From the NCBI GenBank assembly GCA_950295325.1, contig OX485806.1:8742001-8806000 (forward strand): a stretch of DNA of 64,000 bases, in the 5' to 3' direction. The number at the start of each line of letters is the position of its first letter. The first letter of the stretch is position 1. Positions 37,080 to 47,772 of the stretch are shown here, piece by piece. The position numbers and the translations under genes were made by a program. This DNA is from Polytrichum commune (taxonomy: Eukaryota > Streptophyta > Polytrichopsida > Polytrichales > Polytrichaceae). The notes under the pieces were generated by a model that was not told the origin of the DNA, did no database searches, and saw only the letters and a program-made list of their open reading frames with translations.

Positions 37080-37450
37080 GACTTCATGGATAACTATACT
37101 AAACACGTTATTTAGTGCCACCAATTCTTGCTTAATACTAATTGTAACCCGTCATAGAGTGTCACCAACACTAAATGTCAACCTAACATTACATGTCATT
37201 CCTTGTAAATTTTTTTGGGGGGATTATAGATTTACAATGTTGCATTTACTTGTCACTTACCAAATGATTTTTCATCCAAATTTCAATCATCTTTCACAAG
37301 AGAAGGTCGGCTTTTTTGGCCAATGGATGTACTCATCCATCACCATCCATGATGATGTTTCGTTCACTTACTCATAAGAAACGTCATCCCAAAAGTTACC
37401 ATAGTGACATACAATACCACTTGACACTAAACACCTTATTTAGTGTAGAT
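37080..37450. mobile_element. dispersed MITE-like element, copy 1
   Basis: Aligned with 49385-49775 over its length (shared 'ggggggattatagatttacaatgttgcattta'-type block, 'gccaatggatg.actcatccatca', 'aaaagttaccatagtgacata'). Both copies are bordered by AAATA/TATTTAGTG motifs. No coding frame. Confidence 0.55.
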
Positions 37451-37842
37451 TGCTAAATCCCATGATGAGTTTGGCCCGGGATGCTTTGTGTGGGGTATCT
37501 AATGATCGTGTGTCGGAATTCAAAGATAATCTCCAGATAGTACTTCAACTCGATCTATTTCCCGAGATCGTGGATTTCAAACCAAGTCAAAGGCTTTGAA
37601 ACTAAGTTACACTAGGCCCGACATTATATAATCATGGGATGAGAAACGGCAAGCATGTTGTGGGAATGATTTCCGTCTCCGTTAGACTTGATGCCTGGCA
37701 CTTCACGCTTGGTGGCCTTGGTCGGCTATTTCAAGTAACCCAACACACCCTTACAAAATTTCGGGACCATGCTCATGTTTTGAGCGAGGGTCAAACTCCG
37801 GTTGGTCAACCCCAACCTCTCAAGGATAGATCCCTAAGGACT
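37451..37842. other. intergenic, nothing recognised
   Basis: The short plus-strand frame at 37639-37860 has no recognisable similarity and runs into the neighbouring element. Confidence 0.35.
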
Positions 37843-38620
37843 AGTGTTCTCCCTCTTTAGTATGACACGTTTGGGAAACACAAAAAAAAGAAAGTCGTAT
37901 TATCGAGGTGTCGTCTTCTCATTCATTAATATGATAAATGGGGTATAGTTGTCGTATTATTGAGGGAATACAAAAAAAGAAGTAAATATGAGCTTTAAAA
38001 TATATACAACGAGTTTAAGCAATATAGATGGTATGAAATAATAACGTATAACTCCAAACAAATACAAACATTCTCAAGAACTATTGAAATAAGAGTCCAG
38101 AGATTTTTGGTGGTGCCTACCCAAGTTAGCAACTGTCATCTTATCTAAATTCTTTGCTAGCTTTTGAAAACTAATAATTTCATTAACACCAAACTATAAG
38201 AGTTCTCTAATAAGAAACTAGACAACAATGGTGTATGACGTTTAGCATCAAGATATTGGTGATATTTTATCACCCGTGTACAAGGCAACATACTAGGTAG
38301 GAGGCCACTCTGACCCTAACCATATCCATTCTACATTAGTTACTCTAATTCTCATTAAGTTCCCAATGATAAGTGAAGTTCCCAAGTAGTTCCCATGTGA
38401 AAAATGATGTATTTTAGATGTACATTACATAGATGAAAGGAATTTCAACATTAACTACCTCTTTAATTTGACAAAATGGAGATTCTAAATGTTGCATTAT
38501 CGAGTGTCATAGTTGTATAAAAGAGGAAGTTTTGAACTAAAAAGTTTGGTCGCGCAAAAATGTGTTGTAATATCGAGGGTGTTGTATAAACGAGTGTCGT
38601 ATTAACAAGGTTAGACTATA
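37843..38620. mobile_element. pogo/Tigger-type non-autonomous element, copy 2
   Basis: Close copy of 31452-32213, same orientation. The left end TAGTGTTCTCCCTCTTTAG and the right end GGTTAGACTA are each next to a TA, which would be the expected two-base target duplication of the Tc1/mariner/pogo group. No coding frame. Confidence 0.6.
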
Positions 38621-38850
38621 GGACTACACCACTTACAATCTTTAGTGCCGCTTACTATTTGGAGTTACAAAATGTTGTAGCTTTTTGCTAAGAATGGAAG
38701 TGTTTACCAAGTAATGTCATTCATGTTGCATAATGTCCATACAACCTATTTAATCTTGGTTAGTTAAAAATGACTCATGTAACAACAAATCATAGCATTG
38801 TGTAGTTCCAAATAGTAAGTGACACTAAATACCTTGAATGGTGTAATGGT
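38621..38850. mobile_element. MITE with TTAGTGCCGCTTACTATTTG ends
   Basis: Left end near 38651 and right end near 38803 (CCAAATAGTAAGTGACACTAA) form inverted repeats about 190 bp apart. Same family as 36250-36475. Confidence 0.6.
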
Positions 38851-39539
38851 GTGTTGTTTCAAGTACAGTGAAGGTGATGATTTTTTTATTTATTTTTCCC
38901 TATCTTATGATAGATTAATGGGGCAATGTCAATAAGTTGTGACATTGTCAAGTTGGATATAGTGATATAACTAGGCAAGTATCCCCTTTTTCATCCAATC
39001 ATAAATTTACCCTCTGTTTTCTTGTATTACATGCATTCAGTACATTCACATATTAAGGTCGAGGCATCCATAGTCAATCATGTTCATTCAACTACTCACT
39101 AGGGTATTGTAATGCTCACATGGATGAGATCTATATACTTTTGGGCAAATGGGGTTCAGGTTTATGTGGTTGAGGCTTGTGACTAATTACCTTCATAGGA
39201 GTTTTGACAACTGTCGTAGCCAAGATTGAGCATTTAGATGATTGGTTATGGGGTGACCTATAGCTAGATTGACTGTGTGTTCCTTGAACTTTACCGCTTC
39301 GAAATTTGTAACAATTTCCATATTCACAAAAAGAAATCGCACTCTCATTAGGATTTGTTTCTCTTTGCATGAAAAACAATCCCCAACTGCTACTCCTCCT
39401 AACATATGCAAACTCTCTTATATTATTGGTTATAGATGCCTCAACCTTAAGCGGATGCATCTTGTTTGATGCTTGTCCACTTCCTTGGGAGCTAGAGAAG
39501 CTCATTCTTGTGTTCCACACCATGTCCACGTTGTGTGAG

Positions 39540-39920
39540 TGACTCATGCCAATCATCACAGTCCACAAGGTAGATGTACCTAATTCCAACACAACTATAA
39601 TCTGGACACCTATATTTGGGAGATTCGTGGTTAGGTGTAGATCTAAGAACAAATAGAAAACTGACATGTGTTCAAAAGAGATTGGGAAAAGTGTTCAAAA
39701 CAAGGTAACCATTCTAAGCTCATTGGTCAACATGATTTGAGAGGGGGGGACTATATGACCACTAAGTTAATGAGCACGGAAATCTTCATTTCGATAATGA
39801 ATAAGATGATTACACGAGCACCAAAAATTATGAGGCAAATGGATATGGGCACGGTTTGGACTTGCTAGTCGTTCTCCACACATTGCATGTTTCTTATTCT
39901 ACGAGAAGTGGGTGCAGAGA
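39540..39920. repeat. dispersed repeat shared with 53960-54340
   Basis: The blocks 'cacaactataatctggacacctatatttg', 'ggttaggtgtagatctaagaa' and 'tatgaccactaagttaatgagcac' recur in the same order at 53960-54340. A weaker inverted trace occurs near 60110-60240. Type of element unknown. Confidence 0.5.
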
Positions 39921-41292
39921 GAGAAGTATCCAAATAACACATGTTTATGTGAGCAAGTTTCCGCCCTGTTTGCTCTTCCAAGGACCATGAAGGGATCGGT
40001 CTGGAATAACAGAAGGCGGTGTTCCTTAACTGTTCATTGTTTTAGACAAAATCTGGTTTGTTTCTTGAAGTGTATTCTAGATGTTACAAAGAGAGCATAT
40101 TTTAACTCTGTTCGGCTGAGTGATTCTGTCGATTGTTGGCAATTTGATCTGTAAAATAGTTGTGCATCATCGATATTGGCATTCAATTTTGCATTGGGGA
40201 AAATGGACGACTCCTATGCAGATGGAAATTGTTAGGAACTGAGGTCCGTTTTAGATTACGGTGAAGAAGTGCACCGGTCAAGAGGTTTAGGGGAATGGAG
40301 CAATATGATTGGCTACGAAATGGGTCTTCACTGGCCGGGGTTTACACTATGGCCAAGACTTCTCCAGTGGAGAACTTCAAGCATGGATGAAATAATGACA
40401 TGGTGGCCAACATGGCAACACTTTTTTTTGCTAGGGGAGTTCTTTGGAGGTCAAGTTTTTCGGGCGACCTCAAACCGTTGGCCTCTTGAGAACTCCAACT
40501 TGAGGCATTTTTGTATTGTTTTGCCATCTTGCCCGCCATAGTAACCGTTGCCTTGAATAGCCTTGTCTTGGGTTGAAATTCTTCACCAATGGGTGCACTT
40601 CCTTCACCATAATCTAAACCCTAAATAGTGATGGTAACTCAAACAAAAATCTTCCACTATGAAAAACTATCCCATTCCTTTCCTTTAGGGTGGCTTAAAC
40701 CCAATGCCATAACTTGGATCCCATAGGAACTTCAAGGTTAAAGTGCCTAAGGCTAGAATAGTACTAGGATTTCCGGTGCACCCTACCCCCTATGGTCCAC
40801 CCAATCATCTTCTTCTCGTAATGTGCGTTTTGGGAAACCATATAGACTTATACCAACTTGAAAATGAAGCAACACCAAAATTCACGCCAACAACAACCTT
40901 GGAGTTGTCTATCTATCTATCTTTCTTTCTTTTCCTTTCCTGCCATGCACAAGGTGTTTGGTCGATTGCTGCCTATGTAAGAAAGAGATATGATGCCAAC
41001 AGAGATGCCTCACCCTTGGGCATAGACTGAGCTCATATGTAAATCGAACACGGGGTTACTGAGGGGCAAAATATTGGAGGTTGTCTCTCTAGATGTTGCT
41101 TTTGTTTTACTATACACAGCCAGGGTTATTTCTTGGTGACCAAAGTTTCATCTTCCCACTTAACCCCACCCTAGATTTAACTTTTGAAAAGTCCAGCTTT
41201 ATAGTTTGCCACCTATCCAATCAAGCAGAGAATTCTATTTGCCTTGCTCTATTGTTTGTCACCTGTAAGGAAAAGATTTATGCATCTCAGTA
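39921..41292. other. intergenic, nothing recognised
   Basis: Open frames on both strands (for example 40743-41030 plus) match nothing I know. A CTAT/CTTT microsatellite lies at about 40909-40936. Confidence 0.35.
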
Positions 41293-41574
41293 ATGGCACA
41301 CTTACTCTTGCAACCTTCTGCCTTCGAAGTTTCTTCTAAGAATTATTCTTCACCAGTCCGAAGATCTCCACAAGCTCCTTGCATTTCAGCAAACAGGCTA
41401 CCCACAGGAAAATGTCACAGAAAGTCCTTCAGAAAGTCCTTTGAAGTGAGGACTCAATTGCTGCCTGCTCAAGCAATCAAACACGTCATGCTCATGCTCT
41501 GCAGGTCTCCAAAGTGTGAATATCGGTGTCAATCCCTAGAATTGTACTTGCCAAGAAGGTTGGGCTTCACATGA
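41293..41574 (+). CDS. possible first exon encoding a plastid transit peptide
   Basis: An ATG at 41293 opens a 93-codon frame. The first half is rich in Ser, Arg and Pro and poor in acidic residues (MAHLLLQPSAFEVSSK, then SSPVRRSPQAPCISANR), as in plastid transit peptides. A candidate donor, TTTGAA/GTGAGG, lies at about 41446, so the real exon may be shorter. I could not find a downstream exon with recognisable similarity before the sideroflexin gene on the other strand. It may be a truncated gene or chance. Confidence 0.25.
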   Translation: MAHLLLQPSAFEVSSKNYSSPVRRSPQAPCISANRLPTGKCHRKSFRKSFEVRTQLLPAQAIKHVMLMLCRSPKCEYRCQSLELYLPRRLGFT

Positions 41575-41691
41575 GATTCGAGCGAGTTCTTGAAGCTGTT
41601 CATCAAGGCGTCAATCCCTAGAATTGTACTTGCCAAGAAGGTTGGGCTTCATATGAGATTCGAGCGAGATCTTGAAGCTGTTCATCGAGTT
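41528..41691. repeat. 82-bp tandem duplication
   Basis: Two near-identical units start at GTCAATCCCTAGAATTG (41528 and 41610), with only a few mismatches. The period of 82 bp is not a multiple of three, so it would shift any frame crossing it. Confidence 0.9.
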
Positions 41692-42307
41692 CCGCAGCTT
41701 GTCTCATTGGAACTCACATGGGCTTGAGTGAAGCTCTGAATTGGGTTACTCAGTAGAGTAAAAATCAAGGGATGCACCATCAATTGACAAACATGTTTCA
41801 CTGTAAACCGAGAAGTTTTTGAAGTAACTTTCGCATGGTCTATGTGACAGTATGAACAAGCTCCCTAGCAAGTATTCAAGCCAGTTCACACTTGCTCCAT
41901 GAGATTGAAGTTACATTTGACACGACCTATTACAGAGAGGAAGTGAAAAAACTGTGCAACAATGGTGATCAGGTTTACAAAATATGTATTTCAAGCTACG
42001 TCATTTGTACAAGCCCAACTCCCTCTATATATTTCCTTTTTATACATGTCTTAGTCCAATTCGAAGAATGCAATTGATGAAATACTTGAATTCTACATAG
42101 ATAGGGTCACTCTTGACATTATTAACAAAAAAAGACAATAAGTAACTTTCAACACCTCCATACGACGCTGTCAGGCTCAGAATGAGCCTTTGAGACCTTT
42201 CTGGGCTGAACTGCACATAAGAAGGCTACAAAATGCTATATGTACCTTGGAATTTCCAATTTGGGTATTTCTATTACCAAAAAATGTAATTATATCACTG
42301 GAGCATC

Positions 42308-45300
42308 TTATACCCCTTTGTTGTAGAAGACATGGGTGACAGGCTGCCCGAACCTATTCACCCGGTTATGGAATGAATCCTCAAGCTTGTTGACATTGAC
42401 AGACGCCTGCTGCTTGAATATACCGAAACAAAGTGGGACACTGATCTGAATAGAGGCTCCTACCATTGCTATGAGCGTGGGTATCCTCATGTATGGATGC
42501 CTTGTGTAAAATGCGGTCCGTTCCAACCTGCCATGCAGCATTCGAAGGTTTTGAGTTGCCAGTTGAACATCTTGATTTTGATGATCAAAATGTACTGTAA
42601 AACATTGATTTCTGAACACAATTGAGCTATCTCCTTTGAGGATGGGATGGTTGCTTGTCTGACAACATCACTTCAAGAAGTGATGTTGGGAGCAAGACAA
42701 TTGCCCAATTGTTTATTTGACAAGCACCATGCTTGTACAATATTGTGAAAAGATGGTTTTGTCATAAGTTTTCAATTCACTGAGATTCCTCGTGGTACCA
42801 ATTACGTTTGTTAACCGACACTTATACCCACTCCACCATACCATCCTCTGGTCCAGACAAGTGTTTGGCCTCATGTTCCTTGTATTCTTGTCCGCTAATA
42901 GTCACCCTGGACTAATATGGACTAAAATTGACACAGTTAAAGGTCAATTTCATATCAATTTTTTGGATTTCAAGTACATCAATCGTGAGGGGAGGTGGCT
43001 GTGGGTTATACCCAACCTCTTGTTAGCCGCTAGGAACATGGCACGTCATCAAGGTTCCTCCTAACACCATCAAGGTTATGAGATGGTATTGGGGCAAAAT
43101 ATGCAAATACCTCCAACTACTTATAAAGTGAGAACCATAAAAACAATGGAGATTCTGTAGGAGATAGTGTGCAGCAGATCGAACTAGACCTACTCCTTCA
43201 ATGAAAATTTATTGTAAACTTCACTGATACTGTCTACTTTGGCCTTGTAAGATCTCACAAAATGGACGTGCATTTGGCTTGACCACAATTCCAAATTCTC
43301 GGAGAGAGGGAATCATCATATACGAGTGTACCTCTCATCCATCCAACATAAAAACCTCACGCCCTATAGGTATGTCGCTGATTCATCTAAAATGACCTCA
43401 AGTAGACTAATTCAGGGTCTCTGAGGCTAATTCCGGTGTCAAATTATGTACAAAAGTAACCTCCAGGTGCATACTATTTCAGGGATTCATACTATTTCAG
43501 GGCTTTTATGTTAGATGAATGAGAATTAACTCATATACGATAATTCCCTCACTCCCAAATTCTCCAGGTTTCAAGTTTTTCAATTGTAGTGTAGTGTTAT
43601 TTTTTTCACCACAGTAGTGTTAACTTGCACCTAGCCGAAAAGTTTGAAATTTTCCACCTGAATCCTGCTCTGACACATTTGCAAGATGGGAAGTTTCTCT
43701 TAAGAGTTGGTGATCAGGTGAATTCCATTCCCAGCTGATTCTATCTCCACTGCGCCAAGATTATCATAACTCAATCAAATTGTTCTCAAGTCACCAAGTT
43801 AATTCCTCACTTACAATAGGGTTCCAACGTTCCAACCCTTGACAACAAAGTTGATACATCCAAGAACAGCAAAGTGTTTACATGACCCTCCAAGCACAAT
43901 ATATCTTTTAAGTATCGAGGTTCATATGACATATACAGATAGAGGTTTACAGTAATCCGCAAAATTAGAAATCAAGAGATATTAGTTAATCCAAAGCTTT
44001 TAGAGTTCCATATTCAATGCAAAGCAACCAAATCACACATATGGCAATAAACAAATGGTGGCAAATCATTTGACCAGGGGCCATCCACAACAATCTGCAA
44101 GAAAGAACTTAGCCACATTCCACAACATCCCCACTGACTTCATCAGTTCACGGCAGTAGATCCTTGTCGTTGAGTATCCGCACTGATCTCCAGAGGTAAC
44201 GGGAATAATCAAGCAAACTGTTGTGTACTAAGACCTCAAGGAAACCAGAAGGGATAAGACCAAACCCTGAAGTAGGAAAAACAAAGCCAAGAGTTCAATT
44301 CATTCAAGAAAGCATTTTAATGAATTTCACACTTAATGAGACTTGTGATGCAAACCTATTACAGTACTTTATTTGGAAATTCCAGCAAGCTTGCAGAGGA
44401 AAGGGATCAGGGAAAGCCCTATAGAATAAAATAAACAGAGAGTCAATTACAAACCTGTGCATGACAAGGGGTGGAATGACAAGAATCGGGGCTGCTGCAA
44501 AAATCCGTCCTGCAGTGCATGCACTAACAGCACGCGCACCAGCAAGCCTGCTCTGGCCAATTTCATCACCATGTTCATCAAACACTTTGATGCCCTCTAG
44601 AAATTCATCTCTGCGGGTGATCCCGAGATTGAGGACGTCCGCTGCCGCAACTGCACAGAATGGTACAATTCTCCGTGCTATACCTGCCCTGCAAACAATT
44701 TGGAGGTTGAAGTGGGGTACACACAAACTTCATTTATCTTCAGGAAATCAGGGGGGGGGGGTCATTCTGTCCATCAGAAATATCCAATGCCTTAGGTCCC
44801 CTTTACACTAGAGCTCGAACTTGCAATTGTCGGGAGCTTGGTACTTGGATTTGACAAGCTTTTATTCACAGCTCAGACTATTGAGAGCTTGACCAGTCCT
44901 CAAGCTCTCAAATCTTTGAGGAAGTGTAAAGTGGTCATGCTCAAAGTGAGATATCAAGGAGCCATTACTAAAGAAAGGAGAACTCATGGCATGCCAAAGA
45001 AATGCTTGAAAGGTCATTGACTTGGGACCCAGTAAACAAGAGCTCGAACTCTCAACATCTCTACGTAGCCTCCACGAGGTAGCTTAGCATTTTGACTGAG
45101 TTTATCTGTAAGCCCGGTAAAAAGTTCAAGCTCTCAAGCTCTCAAGCTCAAGTAAAGTGGACTGGAGTGAACAAGCGTGAGTAAGAAGCCCCCCCTTACG
45201 AGAAGGCTTAATTCTTCGAGCTCTCAACCTCTAGTGTCCCTGCCTTAGTTTCTGAAGGCTATATTGATAGGGGATTGGTTGAGAGATACACCGATCAGAA

Positions 45301-46113
45301 TGAAGAACATTTCTGCAGCGTGTATTGAACCGGTCACCTAAGAAAAGATCAAGGATGGAATAGACTGAATGGAATTGCTGACGGAAAACAAATCGAGGAT
45401 GTGGTGGATAGAATTGAATTGCTGACGTAAAACAAATCAAGAATGCGGTGGATTGAATTGAATTGCTGACGTAAAACAAATCAAGGATGCGGTGGATTAG
45501 TGACCAAAGGAAATCAAGAATGCGGTTCAATGGACTTGACTTGCATCGGCGACCTAAAAAAAAGCAAGAATGCCGTTCAATGGACTTGAATTGAATCGGC
45601 GACCTAAAAAAATCAAGGATGCGGTGAATTGGTGACCTACCATCGTCGACCGGGAGGCACTTTGTCCAGCAGAGAATGAAGACCGACAGCCGCTCCCACG
45701 GAGCTAGCAGTGGCTCCCGCGTAAGCTTCCACGATCTTCCGCACGCTCTCCTCGTTGGACGCATTTCGGTTAGCATAATAATGCAGGCAATTGTAAGTTT
45801 GGTTGAGCCACTGCGCGGCCACATTCTGCGTCAACCCTCGCGCAGAGAGCATCAAAGTGTCGAGCACAAGATTACAAGGAATAATGAAGGATAGGCGGAG
45901 TGGGAGGAAAATCTTTTCGCCCGTGTCAGGGTGCACCACCGCATCCTTAATCCTGCGAGCAGCTTCCAGTTGCTCCGGCTCGATAAATTTTCCCTCGTGA
46001 GATTTCAAAAGATTGAGTGCGTCGTCCACTTGAGCGTCTGTGACGAAAGCCGTTCGGATGTCCATCATACTGAATATCCTCTGCACGCGCGCCCAGTACG
46101 TGCCTTCCTCCAT
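42308..46113 (-). CDS. SFXN: sideroflexin (mitochondrial inner-membrane carrier), three exons
   Basis: Exons, complement: 45641-46113, 44455-44688, 42308-42527; 308 residues, near the family's usual 320. Conserved family blocks are visible in order: HPDTGEKIFLPLRLSFIIP (residues 61-79), QWLNQTYN (101-108), NRNAS (115-119), RIVPFCAVAAADVLN, GIKVFDEHGDEIGQS, APILVIPPLVMHR, and the C-terminal VFYNKGV. Exon joins keep phase (2, 2) and use GT/AG ends; the first donor is GATG/GTAGGT. Animal sideroflexins sit in the mitochondrial inner membrane, and SFXN1 moves serine for one-carbon metabolism. The substrate of this plant protein is unknown. The N-terminus is about 18 residues shorter than in animals. 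Intron 1 contains repeat X (44790-45243) and a minisatellite; intron 2 is the source of the copy at 61317-62968. Confidence 0.92.
43119..44707. repeat. source copy of a 1.6-kb segmental duplication
   Basis: This stretch, from most of sideroflexin intron 2 through exon 2 to about 20 bp inside intron 1, is repeated at 61317-62968 with high identity. Identity starts at ACTACTTATAAAGTGAG and stops after CAAACAATTTGGAGGTTG on both copies. Inside is a small direct repeat, CATACTATTTCAGGG, at about 43470-43500. Confidence 0.9.
44790..45243. mobile_element. dispersed repeat X in sideroflexin intron 1
   Basis: Uninterrupted copy of the repeat at 33989-34710, with the same AGCTC-rich blocks and the same 'gagtgaacaagcgtgagtaag' end. 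No terminal repeats or coding frame are clear, so the class is unknown. Confidence 0.6.
45325..45640. repeat. 46-52 bp minisatellite at the sideroflexin exon 1 donor
   Basis: Seven to eight imperfect units of about 46-52 bp, each with a 'gctgac.taaaacaaatcaaggatgcggtggattg' type core. They run up to the splice donor at 45640. On the gene strand each unit carries a TTAGGTCGCC- or TTACGTCAGC-like string at the position where the last unit has the real donor. Confidence 0.8.
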
Positions 46114-46197
46114 TATGTTAGGTTATGTGTGTATGTATGCAGTTGATTGGAAAGTCGACTGCTAGCTTCTCTGTCAATTGCTATATCGACTGCTAAA

Positions 46198-46204
46198 TTT
46201 TATA
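46198..46204 (-). promoter_or_regulatory. candidate TATA box of the sideroflexin gene
   Basis: TATAAAA on the minus strand, 85-91 bases upstream of the ATG at 46113. This would place transcription start about 30 bases further in, leaving a leader of roughly 55 bases. Inference from sequence and spacing only. Confidence 0.4.
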
Positions 46205-46513
46205 GCACTCTGTTGACCTACTACTTTCGGAGTTGAAATATCCGGGAAGGGTTCTTGCTTCGTTCCTTCGACGCCGGAGCATTTCAATGCGCGTCCAGAA
46301 CTCTAAGGCCTTGCTCAATGTGGAGTGCCTGAGTGACTAATTTTAGGTTTCGATTGTGGCGAGACACCATTCGATTGAATTTCAACCACACTCCTGCATG
46401 ATGAAACCGCAAAGAATTTCATACAGGTCTCCTGCAAGCAAAAGCAAACCTCCTTGTCAGCATCGGTGTTCAAACTTCGACACTCACAGATGAAGGTAAG
46501 CAGTATGATACTT

Positions 46514-47210
46514 CACCAGGAGCAAACAGAGCAGCCGAAGCTCATCAGCTCAATAATATACAGAGTGTAACTGTGCCCCTTATCTTTGCACTGGAGTTTT
46601 GAAATTGCGACAACGCGCGCAAACCAGGTCAACAACACTATCGAGACAGATGAGGTTATAAAAAAATTCAAGCAAAGATCCGAAAGATACAGAGTCATTG
46701 AAAAGTTTCGTGCTTTTCTATCAACTTTCGTCCAAGCACCAACCTGTAAGTTAGACATTAGCACTTCAAGTTGAACTGCTCAACCAAGACCAAACAGAGC
46801 AACAATTTACAGAGTGTGACTCTGCCTCTCATGTTGCACTGGAGTATTAGAAATTGCGACATTGCATGCAAACAAGGTTGACAAAATTCTGGAGACAGTT
46901 GATGTTATTATTTTTATTTTTTAAAATTCAAGCAAAGCTCCGAGAGCTAGTACAGAGTCATTCAAGAGTCCTCACGTGCTTTTCCACCATCTCTCATCCA
47001 GGCACCAACCTATATGTTCCAATGCACTTCCAACACCAGGAGCAAACAGAGCAGCCAATTTCATGAGCTCCACAATCTACGGAGTTTGACAACCTATGCC
47101 CCTCATCTTTCTATTGGATGTCTAGAATTTGCAACACTGCATGCAAACAAGGTCGACTAAACTCTCGAGATAGATGAGATGATAGAAAACGAATAAGCCA
47201 AGCTCTGAAA
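46514..47210. repeat. tandem repeat of ~250-270 bp, about 2.7 units
   Basis: Three diverged units marked by CAAACAGAGCA at 46523, 46791 and 47043, each followed by 'tacagagtgt..ct', 'gaaattgcgaca' and 'gcatgcaaac.aggt' blocks. The array lies 0.4-1.1 kb upstream of the sideroflexin start. Confidence 0.8.
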
Positions 47211-47772
47211 ACACTAACCCGGAAGAGACCATCGAACACCACTCCTCGGTCGCTCCGCAACTCCCACCCCTATCGAAGCCGGCAAAAACCAGCCAGAAAG
47301 CACCACCACAAAAAGCCTTGATAGACATCGAGGACCTTTGTTATTAAGGCGGAAGTGAGATAATTGATCAGAGGTAGTAATAAGCTAACCCTTGATAGAA
47401 TAGAAGCTTATCTCCGACTTGCAGACTCTAGCATTCTGTTCGAATGATGTACAGTAAAATGCAGTTTGGGCAACAGAAATCGACGGAGTGCAATGATTTA
47501 CGATCCCCGAGGACGTGATAATGGCGATTAATTCGCAACTGTGCTCAAGCCGATTGTTGTAAATTGGTTGGCCAAAAGCGACGGAGGAGGGCAAAGATGC
47601 TGTCTTTGAGCGACTGGAGGATCTCGACAGAAAATGTGGGAGCAGAGCGAAGGATCTCCGTCGACCGGGTCCGATGCGAGAACGCTACACTGATCGCGAC
47701 GCCACGTGGACACTGAGCTATTTGACGTGGGCCCTCAATGATCTGATGTGGCATCCGGCCTGCAACAAATTA
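47211..47772 (-). other. GC-richer block upstream of sideroflexin, possible first exon or separate short gene
   Basis: On the minus strand 47690-47754 has promoter-like words (GGGCCCACGTCA, CCACGTGGCG). Downstream an ATG at 47328 opens MSIKAFCGGAFWLVFAGFDR, with a possible donor CCGG/GTTAGT near 47216. It could be a distal leader exon of the sideroflexin gene or an unrelated short gene. No similarity is recognised. Confidence 0.25.

Noticed and set aside
39131-39667. 178-codon minus-strand frame
   Set aside because: Long, but it lies partly in a dispersed repeat, has no recognisable motif and no exon-like borders.
41528-41691. CRISPR-like array
   Set aside because: Only two long direct units without spacers; eukaryotic context.
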